From: Proteromonas lacertae
Taxonomy: Eukaryota > Sar > Bigyra > Opalinata > Proteromonadidae
Assembly: GCA_002245135.1 (NCBI GenBank)
Contig: NGBS01000605.1
Coordinates: 61,448 to 125,447 of the forward strand
Direction of reading: 5' to 3'
Length of the DNA stretch: 64,000 bases
Shown here piece after piece: positions 11,646 to 24,711 of the stretch; the stretch's first letter is position 1; each line of letters starts with the position of its first letter. Below the pieces are notes generated by a model. It did no database searches, was not told the DNA's origin, and saw nothing but the letters and a program-made list of their open reading frames with translations. The position numbers and the translations under genes were made by a program.

Positions 11646-14600
11646 ATGACTCATCTTCTCAATTTATTCAAGCATAAGTATCTAATAGTATGGGTTTTGA
11701 AGATCATTATGTGCTATGTCATAATGTGGTTGTATCCTGCTATATTCGCTTGTTCATGGCAAAGTATTAAAACTGTTTCTTATATAATGATGTCTATCGT
11801 TCATACTGTATTTATGTTGTATTTAACATCTAGATTCTATTTATTATATTTTTTTCAGAACAGATTCTGTATCGAAAATTCAAAAGAGCTAATATAAAGT
11901 ATGAAGATGACACATCTGAAATTAATTTAATCCCTTATGGATATAGAACAAAGAGAGGTTTCATTATATCCAGTCTAATAAGCTTTTTGGCAGCATTTCC
12001 TTGGCCAATAATATGTGAATTGAATGAATCAACAGATTTTAGAATAGTAGCGTTCATTCCATTATTTTTATATTTATTCAACCTTTTTCCTACATATTCA
12101 ATATCTATTGATTATGCCGTCCACCACAAATTATTACAGCTTATTTTTATTCCTAGAATTATACTGTTATTTGCGGCATTTGTTACAGCAATGCACATTT
12201 GGGCATGTATATTTTTGTGGACATCTCTCAATACAACCTTAGGAATGGAAGGAGGTTGGGTAATATTGGATAATGTAGCTAAATTTGATGATAATAATAA
12301 TTTAATCCTACCACATGGGATATTTAGAGCATATCTAAGAGCTTTATACACTACATCCACAAACATGGTACCAGCAGGTTTTGGAGATATAGTACCACAA
12401 AATATCAAAGAAACAGTTGTATTTATCCTATTTGTATATACAGGATATTACTTCCAAGTTATTGTCTTATCAAATATCAAAAATTTTGTAGCAGAAATGA
12501 CATCTGATTCTATGAACCATGAACAGGAGTTAGATAATATCACACAGTATTTAAAATACAGAAGTATTCCACACGATCTACAGAAGAGAGTGAGAGCTTT
12601 TTATGATTATATGTTTCACTTATTAGAAGGTTTAGATGAAGAAAGTTTTATTGATGAATTGCCACCTTCATTAAAATCGCAAGTGGCAGGTGAAATATCA
12701 GGTACTTTGGTAAGAAAAATCCCATTCTTAAGATCTTTAGATCCTACTGTAGTAAATGCAATAGTTATTAAATTAAAGAATAATGTTTATAGTCCTGGAG
12801 ATTTGATTGTTCCACGAGGTAAAACCATGAAAACTGCCTTGTTATTTTCAAGAGGAGAAATTGATATTTATGATAGAAGTGGTAAAGTAAAGCAAACAAA
12901 AAACTGTGATCAAGGACATATTGAATATGAAACATCTTGTATAACTCCAGTAGAAGCTACAGATGATATAAGAGCGAAGAGTTATTGCGAAGTATATGAA
13001 TTAGATCAAGATGAATTATTGAAAATAATAAAGAATTATATTCCTGATGAGTTAGAGAAGATAAAAAGTTCAGCTGAAAATAGTGCAAAATCAAGACAAA
13101 AGGCGATGAAAATGTTAGGTAATAGTGAAGATGAAAATAAAAAATCATATACAGGATGGAGAACTATTTTTTTACCAAATTCAACATTTAGATTATATTG
13201 GGGATGTATATTAGCATTTTGTACCACTTATGTTATATTGGTTGTACCATATTCATTCAGTTATTATTACTGGAAAAGTACTTCATTTTATATAGCAATA
13301 ATTGTGATGAATTGTATTGCAGATTTGTTTTTTATAGTTGATGTGTTTTTAAGAATGAAATATTTTGCATATTCTGATAATGGTATTGCCGTTTGTAATA
13401 AAATACAAATATGGCAACATTATAAGAATCAACATCCTGTTATTGATATATTAGCTGGTATTCCATTTGAATATTTGTTATGTATTTATGATGTCAATTC
13501 ATTCAATTTTGCTAGAGTATTTAAGTTATTAAGATGTGTATATTATGGTCGTCAAATTGGTGCTGTTATGGAGTTATTAAGAAATCATGGAATTCATATG
13601 TCTATATTAGTTAGTGAATTATTTAAATGGTTATTTGCTGTATATGTTGTAGCACATTATCTCGGAACAATCTTCTATTTAGTTGGATTGTATAGAATGC
13701 ATAATTATTCACCATTACCATTTACAGATGATTGGATAACGAGTGATAATATGGATGACACATTGAATGTACATCATGATAAATGGAATGGTTGGGCTGG
13801 TTATTTGCGATGTGTTTATTGGGCAATTGTTTCTACTACTTCTATTGGTTATGGTGATATTAAACCCAAGCATACAAGTGTCATTGAAACAATCTACGTA
13901 TCAATTGCTGTGGTATTAGGTGGAATTGGATATCCTGTTTTACTAGGTTCTTTAGCATCTGTATTACAACAATTTGGACAGAAAGTGAGAGATTTTAAAC
14001 AACATATGACTGATTTGAGATTATACTTTGAACAAAATAAAATTGATAAAAAGATTAGTGATAGATCAATTGAATATTGTGATTATATATGGAGTAGACA
14101 ACATGGTATTGATGAAAATGGAATTTTAAGTTCATTACCTTTACCATTAAGAACACAAATAGCAGATCATATCTTACATCAACATGTAAATGATATTCCC
14201 TTTTTACAATTCATTGAACCACAAGTAATGCATGAATTATATGGTATATTTGAACCAATGATATTCTTGCCTAATGATACTATTATATTACCTGGTACTG
14301 TCGGCAGTGGTATGTTTATGATTGAAAGAGGTGTTGTAAGATTAACAGCAGAAGATGGAACTGCATTAGCATTCTTATCTTCACCTCAATTTGTAGGTAG
14401 TGGTGCTTTAATTAATAAAAAGACAAAATTTGGTTATTATGCTGAAGGTTATTGTGATGGATTTTTATTACCTCGAAATGGTACTTTAGATATTTTAGAT
14501 GATTTTCCAGAAGCTTCTCAACAGTTAAAAGCTGATATTTTAGAGTATGAAACATCCAATGATAGGTTTTACAACAATATCACTGAGAATTTAAAGACTA

Positions 14601-17600
14601 AAAGTAAATTGAATAAAGCAACAGGTGGTAAATTAGAGAGTAATGTAAAAGTGATTAGTTTAAAGTCAATTCGTCATCCAGATTCAACAGCAAGAAGAGT
14701 TTGGTATATTATTGTGTATATTTGTATGTTATATTTGATGATTATTGATCCATTAAGAGTTGTAGTCACTTTAAATGAGATGGTTCAATTCTTTTTACCT
14801 GATTGGATTTGCTATGTTATATTATTGGTAGATTTTTATTTACATTTAAATTACTTTGGTTTTATGTATGAAGGTTCAATTCATTGTGATAAAATGGAAA
14901 TTAGAAAACATTACACTCATTCATTCCCTTTTTATATTCATCTAATAGCTACAATTCCTTGGGAAGTATTTGCTTATTTTGCATTTCTGAATCATTCTCA
15001 AGATGATGCATTACAAATAATATCTTATGTTAGAATAGTTAAAGTATTGTATTGTCTTATATATAGTGATTATTATGCATCATTAACACGTTTCTTAGAA
15101 GATTATCCATCCATTTCAAAGAATATTCCAAGAGCTTTTAGTTTACTTATTACCATTTTATTAACTTCACACTTTTATGGTGCTGTATATTTATATTTAG
15201 GAAGGTATAATAATGATGGTGAATATCCAGTTAAAAAGTGTGAAAAATTATATGATAAATATAATACAACAATAGTTAAACTTGGTATGAATGATTATGG
15301 AAGATGTTTGTTTGATAATACATGGATACAGAAACAAATAGAATGGAATTTATTACCCAAAAATGGAGGTAGAGAATTTTCACAATATATGAGAGCCATT
15401 TATTTCTGTTCAACCACTCTATTAACTGCAGATATTGGAGATGGAATACCAATCACAGATATAGAGACTGTATTTACAATAGTACTTATGATTGGAGGTA
15501 TTTTGATTAGTTCTATAATTATTGGTGAAATTGCAGATATGGCTGTAAGTACTGCTGATGGTGATATTAAGACTAAAATGTATTATTTATACCAATATTT
15601 TGCTGTACAAAAAGTACCTTATGAATTAACCATTTTAGCACAAAATTTTGTTTATAATTTCTTAGAAAATCGTAAAGGTACTGGTGAAGAACCATTGATA
15701 AGTGATTTGCCTGAAACTTTAAAACATGAAATATCAATGCATTATAAAAGAGATTTTATTGTGAATTGTTGTTTATTTGAAAACATAGAAACTGATATTC
15801 AAGAAGAAATAGCTACTGCATTGAAATATAGAATATATAACCCAGAAGATGTTATTTATAGAAGTGATAATCCAACAAGTGAATTGTATTTCATTAAATC
15901 TGGTAGTGTTAGATTATATCATGATAAATTTGAGAGTATGGCATCTTTGGTAGTTACATTAAGTGATAATCAATTCTTCAATGAATTTGCATTCTTTTAT
16001 GATCATGTTGCTCATGAAAATGCAAAATCTTTGACTTTTGTTGATTTATTATATTTGACAAGGAGTAATTTATCAAAAATAGTAGTAAAAAGACAAATTA
16101 ATCCAAATGTTTTCTTTGAAAATACTCAAACACTTGACACATTTGAAGATCCAACAAATGTTAGTAAAATTGATAGAACTTGTGCAAATCAAGCTCTTGG
16201 AGGTGGTGATACAAAGAATAAGATGTATTTATCTGATGTTAATCCACAAACAACAAATTATTTGTATTTTCCACCAACATCAAAGTTTGTTATTTTATGG
16301 AAATCTGTAGGATCTTTTATGTTATTATATTACTTATTTACACTTCCATTTCTATTAGCATTTTTTGTAGAAAGATTTTTAGATACAGATAAATATTACA
16401 TCTCATTTGTCGTAGTTGATGCAATTGTTTATACATATTTTCTACTGGATAGTATTCTCAATGCAAAATACTTTGCGTTTATGTGGGAAGGTGTATTAGT
16501 TACATCACAGAAAGACATATGGAAGCATTATAAGAAAACACGATTAGTTTATGATATAATCACATTGTTGCCATTAGGAATTGTTGGTTGGTTTAGTCGT
16601 CCAATGTTTCCTTATATGAGATTAATCCATTATTTGAGATTATATGATTTACCATCTTATACGAAAGTATTGACACATTTAATTGCTAATATTACAGGAA
16701 TATCTGATGGTTTAATGCGAATGATTTCTATTTTGTTAATACATATCGCTGTATCACATTATGGATCTTGCATTTGGTTCTTTATACATAGATATATTGA
16801 AAGATCAGTTGAATTGACTTGGGCAAATGTTGATAAATTAGCAACGTATGATCCTGTAGCTGGAGAGCATAATGTATTAGATGAAGAAATCTCATTGTTT
16901 TATGTTTACGTTAGAGGTATTCATTTTGTTCTAAGTGTAATATCTTCAGTTGGTATTGGTGATATTAGACCATATAATGATTTAGAAGTGTTTTGGAGTA
17001 TTGTTATTTCGATTATTTGCTCTTATCTTGTCGCTATTAATACTGGTGCTGTTTGTGGTTATTTTATGATGGTTGATGCTCAAGGTGAACAAGCATTTTT
17101 AAAGAAAATGAGTATAATAAAGAAGTATATGGTAAAAAAACATTTTAGTGAGAATCTACAGGAATCAATTAATAATTATTTTGAAGCATCTTGGAATAAT
17201 ATGAAAGGTGTTTTATTCCCTGATATAATTAAAGAATTCCCTATTAGTTTACAAGAAAAGATAGCTTATCATACATATAAAGATACAATATCCAAAATAG
17301 ACTTACTAAAAGATTTACCTGAAGAAATAAAACACAGAATTTCTTTGTATTTAAAAGTATATACTGTTCATGAGAATGAATTTGTATATCGTGAAGGAGA
17401 AATAAGAAATGAAATTTACTTTATAGTAAATGGAAGTTTAGTAAAAACAGGTGTTGATGGTTATAAGAATGAAATGTATGCTGGTGAATCATTTGGTTGT
17501 TTTATTAGTGATATGAAGAATATATTCCACAAATACAGTGTAAGAGCATTACAACAATCCAAATTATTGACAATCGATTTAACAGATTTAGAAACAATTA

Positions 17601-18436
17601 GAAAAAGAAATTCAGATGCTGATACTTTTGATTTATTTAGTAACATTTCTCCACCAAGAAAGAGATTTTCATCCAATGCAATTCCTGCCAATTCCACTGG
17701 TAAATCAATGATGGGTCAATCAATGTTAAGAAAGAGTAGTGCTGGTTCATTAACCCAAATGTTTTATTCAAATGCTAATAATACATTTACAGTATCAATG
17801 GATCCTTTCTTCAATTTCTGTTTTAAAAGAGATGCGAAATTGAAAGGAGATAATGTGAAACATTTGGAAGATTTGAAAGAAGAAGATGATGAAGAAGAGA
17901 AAAGTCAAGATAATAATAATAATAATAACAATAAGAATGATAAGAATAACAGTAGTAATGAAATTAAAGATTTCAATAATAAAGTGAAAATGTCATTAGA
18001 TGAATTAGATGGAGATACAGTTGAAGAAATAATTAAAGGAAAAGGATATTTGAAAGAAAATAATAATGAAGGATTATATACACAATCATTAGCATTCATA
18101 TCTGATAAAGAAGAAACAAATGATGATATTAGAAGATCAGTTTCTTTACAAGTTACAAAGAATACGAAATTACCAACTAAAACATGTAAAAGAAGTTCTC
18201 AAGAAGATGTTTTGGTTACTCCTCCACAGATAAATAGTAGAATAATTAATACGAATGTAAATAATAATAACAATGATAATAATCTTAATACTCCGATGAT
18301 ATTAACACCAACAGTTTTACAACAACAGCAACAGCTAATACAACAGCAAATTACATCGAAAAGTAATAGAAGTAGTGTATCATCTCATACAGCAGATATA
18401 CCAGGTTATATTCCTGATTCGGAAGATTCTAGTTAA
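11646..18436 (+). CDS. Four-repeat cyclic-nucleotide-gated channel (tetra-CNG, CNGK-like)
   Basis: Two exons, 11646-11807 and 11834-18436 (26-nt intron inside S2 of repeat 1), give about 2,254 residues. Four tandem units each have six membrane segments, a pore and a cyclic-nucleotide-binding domain (about residues 356-450, 851-950, 1373-1470 and 1883-1976). Pore filters read AGFGDIVP (about residue 235), IGYGDIKP (about 724), ADIGDGIP (about 1253) and VGIGDIRP (about 1760). One polypeptide with four CNG units is the architecture of CNGK, the K+-selective cGMP-opened channel of sea urchin sperm. Repeats 1, 2 and 4 keep a K+-type GxGD; repeat 3 has lost the first Gly. Phosphate-binding Arg is hard to see except in repeat 4. 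The last 260 residues are acidic with Asn and Gln runs. The N-terminus is uncertain. Confidence 0.88.
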
Positions 18437-18542
18437 TAATTGTTATGAATAATTATTTTTTCTTTAATTGTTTAGATAATAAATTAAAATTTTATTAGTT
18501 TTAATGTTAAAAATTGTTTCTTTTAGAAATAATAATAAATAA

Positions 18543-19204
18543 TTATTTATTAATTAGATTAAGAATTGATTTTCTCTTATTAACTTCATTCTTCTTTTTC
18601 AAATTCATTATTTTTTGAGCTATTGTTTCATTATTAGGTGATTTATTCTCTTTATCTACTTTTTGTTGAGATTCATCAACAATTAAACCAAATTTTACAC
18701 ATTCATCTTCAAATGGACTTACTTTTTCTTGATTTATCATTTTTGAATGTATTGCAGGTGTTGATGGAGATCTTCTTATATGATTGTGTGGTGATCGAAA
18801 TTTGTCTTGTCTTTGTGATGAAATTAGAGGAGAATCTGTTATTGATAAACACTAATTTCATAATATCAATAATATACTGGTGATTGTGGGGAAAAATTAA
18901 ATCCAAACTCTTCACATTTCTTTGCAAAATCTGATGCAATTGATTTTGGAGGATTTGAGTAATCAAAATTGAAATCTGTTGATTGAGGTGATGGAGTCTA
19001 GATATTATTATGGAATATATACCAAAAGGCCTAATCTTCGCTTGGATGATGATCTATTTATTGTTTTCATTTCTAAAATAAGTAATTCTTTATCTATTAA
19101 TATGTAATCATTACAACCATACTATGTATTGGAGAGAGCTCTTTTAGTTTGATAGTCGACATTCTTTTATTCCCAATCAAAGGTGAATCACTTATTTCAT
19201 TCAT
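18543..19204 (-). CDS. SP-rich protein with KEN and RxxL motifs (186 aa)
   Basis: Exons 19123-19204, 19023-19072, 18878-18997 and 18543-18851 join through GT-AG introns of 50, 25 and 26 nt. The product is short, basic and Ser-Pro/Thr-Pro-rich (for example TPSPQS, RSPST, RSPHN), which suits proline-directed kinases such as CDKs. It holds a KEN motif (VDKENKSP) and an RxxL (RRLGLL), both possible APC/C degrons, and a twice-repeated unit (AKKCEEFGFNF and EDECVKFGLIV). These suggest a cell-cycle-regulated protein, but I can name no family. The gene converges with the channel gene, with 106 bp between stops. Confidence 0.65.
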
Positions 19205-19534
19205 TTTTTGAAAATTCAAAAACTAACGACTATATTTTGTAACGAGTATTTATTTTGAAACAACGAATAGAAGATAGAATCGATATAATATAAAGTAAAA
19301 ATAAAATTTATGTTATTCAAAGAGACTTAGGCAATTTGAGAACATTTTAAAACGAAAAGAGAAGAATGATTAATATTCTGTTATACTACGTAATCGTACT
19401 AATCTGGTATTATTAAAGAATTGTGATGTATATTTTGAATTAATGGTTATTGAGTAATCAGAAAAAACAATAAAAAGCTTGACTTGAGGTAAACGTAAAT
19501 AATAATATTTTTTAAATATCATTATTGAAGTTAT
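19205..19534 (+). other. Divergent intergenic region
   Basis: 330 bp between the start codons of the SP-rich gene (-) and the EGF gene (+), so it should carry both promoters. It is AT-rich with AAAAGCTTGACTTGAGG about 45 bp before the EGF start. No ORF or RNA gene was seen. Confidence 0.4.
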
Positions 19535-20687
19535 ATGAAGACAATATCTTTATTTTGCCTGTTTTTAGTGATATACGGTGGAACATGTCCCAATTTATGT
19601 AGTGGTCATGGTACTTGCACTCGATCTGGAACATGCAACTGTTATCCAGGATGGATTAGAGGAGATTGCTCTCAGAGTATTAGTTATATTTTTATACAGC
19701 GTAGGAACATGCCCATACGATCATCCATACAATGATCCAACAGCAAATACAAATCCAAGTGCTAGAATAGATTTGGAGTGCTCAGGTCAAGGAATGTGTA
19801 ATAGAGAATCAGGATTATGTGAATGTTATCCTGGCTATGAAGGTACTGCTTGTCAAAGAACATCTTGTCCAAATATGTGTAGTGGTCATGGTGTATGTAC
19901 TGCAGTTGATAATTTAGTATTAAACGAACAAAATCATGAAAATATATACTATGAAAAAGATATTGAAGCAAAATATAAGCATTGGGATGATGATCAAAGT
20001 TATGCTTGTGTGTGTGATAAAGAATACACTGGATATGATTGTTCTAAGAGTATATATATAATTGTTGATTTATTATTATTAGAGAGATGTCCAGTTGGTT
20101 ATATTCCATCTAGTGATTGTGATGCTCCTTCACAGACTGTTGAAACAATTACATTTAATTCTGCACTTACTAATCCTACATTTGCTTATGCTAAATATAC
20201 AGACACATTTGGTAGAGTATGGTATACATCAGCATTTAATTTATTTAATAATGATGAATTTGAAAAAGCATTAAATAAATTACCATCTGGAACAATTGAT
20301 ATTGAATCAGTCCATTTTAGAGATAGTAAGAAAGTTATAGAAATTACATTTGGTAAATCACAAACTGGTAGACAAGAATTAATTGAATTAATGGGTTTAA
20401 AGAATGTTGTTGCAGATGCTCCAGGTATTAATGGATTAAGTCAAGAAGATTTAAAAAGTAAAGCTAGTGAAAATAATATATTATGTAATGGAAATGGAAA
20501 TGGAGTAAATAATATTGAATATACAGATGAAAAATGTGAAGGTAATGTTGTTTCTTATGAATTTAATGACAGTATTCCACCATTACCCTGTAGTAGAAAT
20601 GGAATATGTGATGGAAACACAGGTTTATGTGTATGTTTTACAGGATTCTATGGATTAGCATGTACAGAACAAGCTGCACTTATATAA
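19535..20687 (+). CDS. Secreted EGF-repeat protein (363 aa)
   Basis: Exons 19535-19676, 19705-20049 and 20083-20687 (introns 28 and 33 nt). The N-terminus is a signal peptide ([16 protein letters not shown]). Three EGF-like units follow: [17 protein letters not shown], then one ending [12 protein letters not shown], then [11 protein letters not shown], which contains an inserted acidic loop and ends [13 protein letters not shown] non-EGF domain of about 130 residues comes next. A final EGF ([16 protein letters not shown]) lies at the C-terminus. The gene has no membrane segment or GPI-like tail, so secretion into the medium or matrix is likely. The first intron's correct acceptor is the second AG; it restores the usual CSQRTCP junction between EGF units. 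The function is adhesive or matrix-like by inference. Confidence 0.8.
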
Positions 20688-20830
20688 ATATTATTATATA
20701 TTATATTATTATTATAAGTATGTATTTATTTAATAAAAACCCCATATAAAAACAAAATGAAAATAATTCTGAGAATAAAAAGCATTTGTATATAGACGAT
20801 TTTAAAAAATATATATTGAAACTGTTTAGT

Positions 20831-21430
20831 TTAACATTTTTCGCTTCTCATACCATCATTGAAGAAGTGGAAGGTTGGAATTGAACCATCAATCCATCTT
20901 AAAACAACAATTTGTTCTTGTAATGGTTTTACTGTTTCTGGATCACCTCCAGCTTCTTTACATTCTTGTTTCATTGCTTCTAATTTATGTTCTTGCACAT
21001 CATAATCGATTTGACCGTGATAGAATTCACAATTTCCAAAATCTTTTAATATTTCACCAATGTATGCTTGAGCTTCAGCTTGGAATGGCTTAACACGATC
21101 TGGATTTGTTTTTTCTAATTCTTTCTTTAATTGCACTAAATATCTTTTAATCATAGCAGTGAATGTTTTCTTATCAATGGCTGTATCTCTATCGTATTTA
21201 ATTAAGCTAATTAAAAATATAAAGATGAGGTTGTATACAGATGGTCTTGTACAATATCCCATTCAGTTTCTCCATCTTCACCATCTTCCTTTGGTACTTT
21301 TTCACCTACAACTGTAACTCTATAATTTAAAATCAAAATAAACAATATACAAAGTATCAGTTACTTTCATACTGCTGTATACATCTGATAACAATTCAGC
21401 TTCTGTAAAAATATCGTAATAGACACGCAT
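20831..21430 (-). CDS. TCTP: Translationally controlled tumour protein (TCTP)
   Basis: Exons 21351-21430, 21239-21319 and 20831-21206 (introns 31 and 32 nt) encode 178 residues, close to the usual 170. The start MRVYYDIFTEAELLSD, the KKTFTAMIKRYL helix, RVKPFQ, and the end FHFFNDGMRSEKC are family hallmarks; TCTP proteins end in a conserved Lys-Cys. TCTP is an abundant, conserved cytosolic protein linked to calcium and tubulin binding and to growth control. This copy has a slightly long C-terminal insert before VVLRW. Identification is secure. Confidence 0.95.
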
Positions 21431-21647
21431 GCTGTTTTATTCTTTGAAATGCAAATGCAAATTAGGTTTGAATGAGATTTGTGTGTTTTTCAGTTTTTAT
21501 CATTTTTCTCATCATCTAATTGCATTCACTATATATTAATTTGTTTATTATATTAATTATGCAATTTATGTTTTTTTAAAATTGGAATTCAAACACAAAT
21601 ACAGTGAATATGAAAATAACAAAATAAAATGTCTTCTATTATTACAA

Positions 21648-23412
21648 TTATAATTCAGATTTTAATTTCACAATCGTTTCATCATTGTTTTTAATATTTT
21701 CAATAATTGATTTAATGTTGTTATTTTTAATCACATCATTATACACTTCCACTTTATTTTCATCAGTATATATTTTCTTAATTTCACTCACTACTTTCAA
21801 TAAATTCATTATTCTCAAAGTCTCATTCTTTTCAAATGAATTTTCCATCAATTCTTTCACATTTTTAACAAACTCAGATTCACTTATATTTGCATTTAAA
21901 TACTTACTTAACTGTGTTATAATAACAGTTACAATTGTATTGAAACTCTCTAAACTAATCAAAACACTCAAAAACTCTTTTGATTGTATTAAATTGAAAT
22001 ATTCTTTATTAATTTCACCATTTAATGGATCTTTCTCCAATATCATCAATATTTCATTTGTATTTTTACTATTCTCTTCATTTATAGAAGATATTAAACC
22101 ACATAACGACTTATTTTCTAATAATAACTTTCTAGTGAATGGTAAAATAGCGATAAACTTCAAAATTAATAAACTGAAAATGTAATATTTACTATCTTTA
22201 GAAGATTCAATTAATTTATCAACAAACTTGTCATTTTTATTAATAATATTTTGAATATCTTTATCTTCAAGTATTTTCTTAAAATAACTTTCACATGTAA
22301 ACAATTTAAACAATATAAATAAAGCTTGACTGTTCGAGTCATTTACATAATTATCAATAAAAATAGACAATAATTCTGAAGTAATTAATGCAATTACTTC
22401 TTTCATATCAATAGACTCATCAGATAACAACAAAGATAACACTTTAATTCCATTACAATTATCATTTGGAATGACTTTTATAATATTATTATAGCATTTG
22501 AATTTGATAATTATTTTTGATAATGTATTTGGTTTACAAGTTAATAAACATTCTAAAGATTGAGGAATTAATTCAGTTTTGTTTAAATCACAAAGTGCTT
22601 GTTGATAAATACTATTTTAATAATAATAATAATATATATATATATATATATATATATTATACAATTCCTCTGGTTCTAAATCTCTTTTATTTGTCAATAT
22701 AATCTGTAACAAAACAGTCAATAATGAATGTCCTTCTTTACAATCTTTCATATTATATAATCCAATAATTAAACCATCATAATTTATAATATCAATACTT
22801 CTAGTTACATCGTTAGAAAGTATAATTGATAGTGATTTAATAGCGATTAATCTTTGCTTATCTGTTCTATTATTCATCATATTATAACATAAGAATTCTA
22901 TGAATGATTTATCACGAATGTAATTTTGTATTAAATTCCAATCGTTTAATAATAATCCATATACTACAGATAATATGTTGTTTTCTATATTATTATTCTC
23001 ATTACTTCTATTTGTGGAGGAGATTTTTACTAATAAAGAAAACCAGTTGATTGATGTTGATGAGAATAAATACTTTACTTTTGGAATATCATTGATATAG
23101 GAGAATAATTTTAAACAGGTTGTTATTTCTTCCATATTTGACAGGTTTGACTCAACATGGTTGTATAATGAAGATAAAAATGTGGAATCTAAGAGGAGAT
23201 GAATACATTCAGATGATATTTCACAATGGTTTATAATCCAACTAAATAAACTATATTGATCTTCAGTATAGTGTTTTACCAACTTTTTCATATTCTCTTG
23301 GTCATCTATGACAATCTTTTCATTACCTATATTCCATATAATTCAATAAACAAATATATACGATTTATCAACTCTTTAAGAATACTTTCTGAAGTAGATT
23401 TTATGATTTGAG
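21648..23412 (-). CDS. Helical-repeat (ARM/HEAT-like) protein, 5' end unresolved
   Basis: Exons 23362-23412, 22663-23326 and 21648-22611 join cleanly in phase (introns 35 and 51 nt, the latter mostly AT/TAA repeats) and give about 558 residues. The whole length is Leu/Ile/Asn-rich, predicted all-helical, without membrane segments, in the manner of armadillo or HEAT solenoids. No family signature is visible. The first exon begins after an AG at 23413-23414. An ATG at 23508 could be the start, but no GT-AG route from it keeps the frame, so the N-terminus is open. A scaffold role is only a guess from the fold. Confidence 0.6.
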
Positions 23413-23666
23413 CTATTTTCGTTCAATAAATCAGGTAATAACTTTTCTATCTCTGGACTATAAATAAATAAATCAGAAAGTATGCATTTTAAACAGTTTT
23501 AAACTCATTATTCTCTTTTAATGATTATATGGTGTATGAAAAATTAACGAAATAATTTCCCCTATAATTTTAAAAACTATTTTTCTCGTTATAGTTATTC
23601 ATATACCCAACAAAAACCATTTATACTACTCAATTACAACATTTCTAATTACTTAATATCATAGGT
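23413..23666 (-). other. Gap between the helical-repeat and Cys-rich genes
   Basis: About 250 bp of AT-rich sequence with the 3' end of the Cys-rich gene and the promoter and missing first exon(s) of the helical-repeat gene. Nothing else was recognised. Confidence 0.35.
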
Positions 23667-24551
23667 TCATACTGTAGATATTGAATAGGAGAATTTGTTA
23701 GATATAACTAAAATTGATACAATACATAAATTTCATATATTACCATTGGCAATTAATTTTACATAATTTCTACAGAATGAACAATTCTTCCTTAAATCAA
23801 AATCATTTTCTTTGTTTATATACATATACATACACAACTTCTTAATCTTTTTACATCTTCCACACTTCAAGTACTTTCTACCTGGTTCTCTATCATAAAC
23901 TACATCAGAATCATATAACTTGTCAGCATCTGATTGTTTGATACAATTAAGACAAAATCTTTCTCTAGATACTTTCACTGAATCTTTTAAAGGTTTAGGT
24001 AATGCTATTTTTCCTTTGTTTGCAGAACTTTGTTTCACACACCTTTTGCAAACAAACGATGGTGATGAATATTCCAAAAAATCATTTACATCTGCTTCAA
24101 CATGATGAAAATGCAGTATAAAACATGTTCCACAGATAAATTTACCTGGCTCAAGAATGTCTTGGTTTTGTTGTTCTGTATATAAGCAATATAACTTAAA
24201 CAATTGCTTATTACATATACAGCACACACTATCATCGTTAATTTGTTTACATTCGAAATTTACTATAGAAATGTCACATGTTTCCTTCTTTACTGGTTGT
24301 GTTGGTAATAAGCGTTGTGGAATAGGTGATATTATATTATTTAACTCCTGATCTGTAAGGATTGTTTTTTGTGTACGCGTTTGGTAAGGCTGTGTCCGAT
24401 TCGTATTGGGCATGTCTTTTGATTTCCTACTCCTTACATTTTCATGCTCACTAATGTTGGACGTGTTTTGAGAAATGGTTTTGTCCTGGTAGGTATTCAA
24501 TGCACACTCAATTAAAATATCGAGATCAGAATAACCAGCAAATGTACACAT
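23667..24551 (-). CDS. Cys-rich, probable zinc-binding protein
   Basis: Exon 23744-24551 plus a likely short last exon 23667-23707 (36-nt GT-AG intron, stop TGA); without splicing it ends at 23733. About 282 residues. The first 90 are polar and disordered. The rest holds at least six CxxC-type pairs (CCICNKQ, CGTCF, CKRCVKQ, CLNCIKQ, CGRCKKIKKLC, CSFCRNY) plus HFHH. This spacing suggests several zinc sites, and the basic CGRCKK region could bind nucleic acid. It does not match the GATA, RING or PHD patterns I know. Function is unknown. Confidence 0.65.
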
Positions 24552-24711
24552 GATTCTGAATCTATATGGAGATGCAAAAATAAAAAATCAGATTAGTTTT
24601 CTCGAGCCGAGTTTGTACAATACTTTCAGAGCATTTTTCTCCTGTTATAATACATACTTTTACTTGTAACCTGCAAAGTAGCAAAATATAAAATATAATA
24701 AACATAATTTT

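Noticed and set aside
18837-18877. Apparent non-canonical intron in the SP-rich gene
   Set aside because: An earlier AG at 18852-18853 gives a 26-nt GT-AG intron in frame.
19677-19704. Apparent off-by-one splice in the EGF gene (GT...CA)
   Set aside because: Using the next AG (at 19703-19704) gives a normal GT-AG intron and restores CSQRTCP between EGF units.
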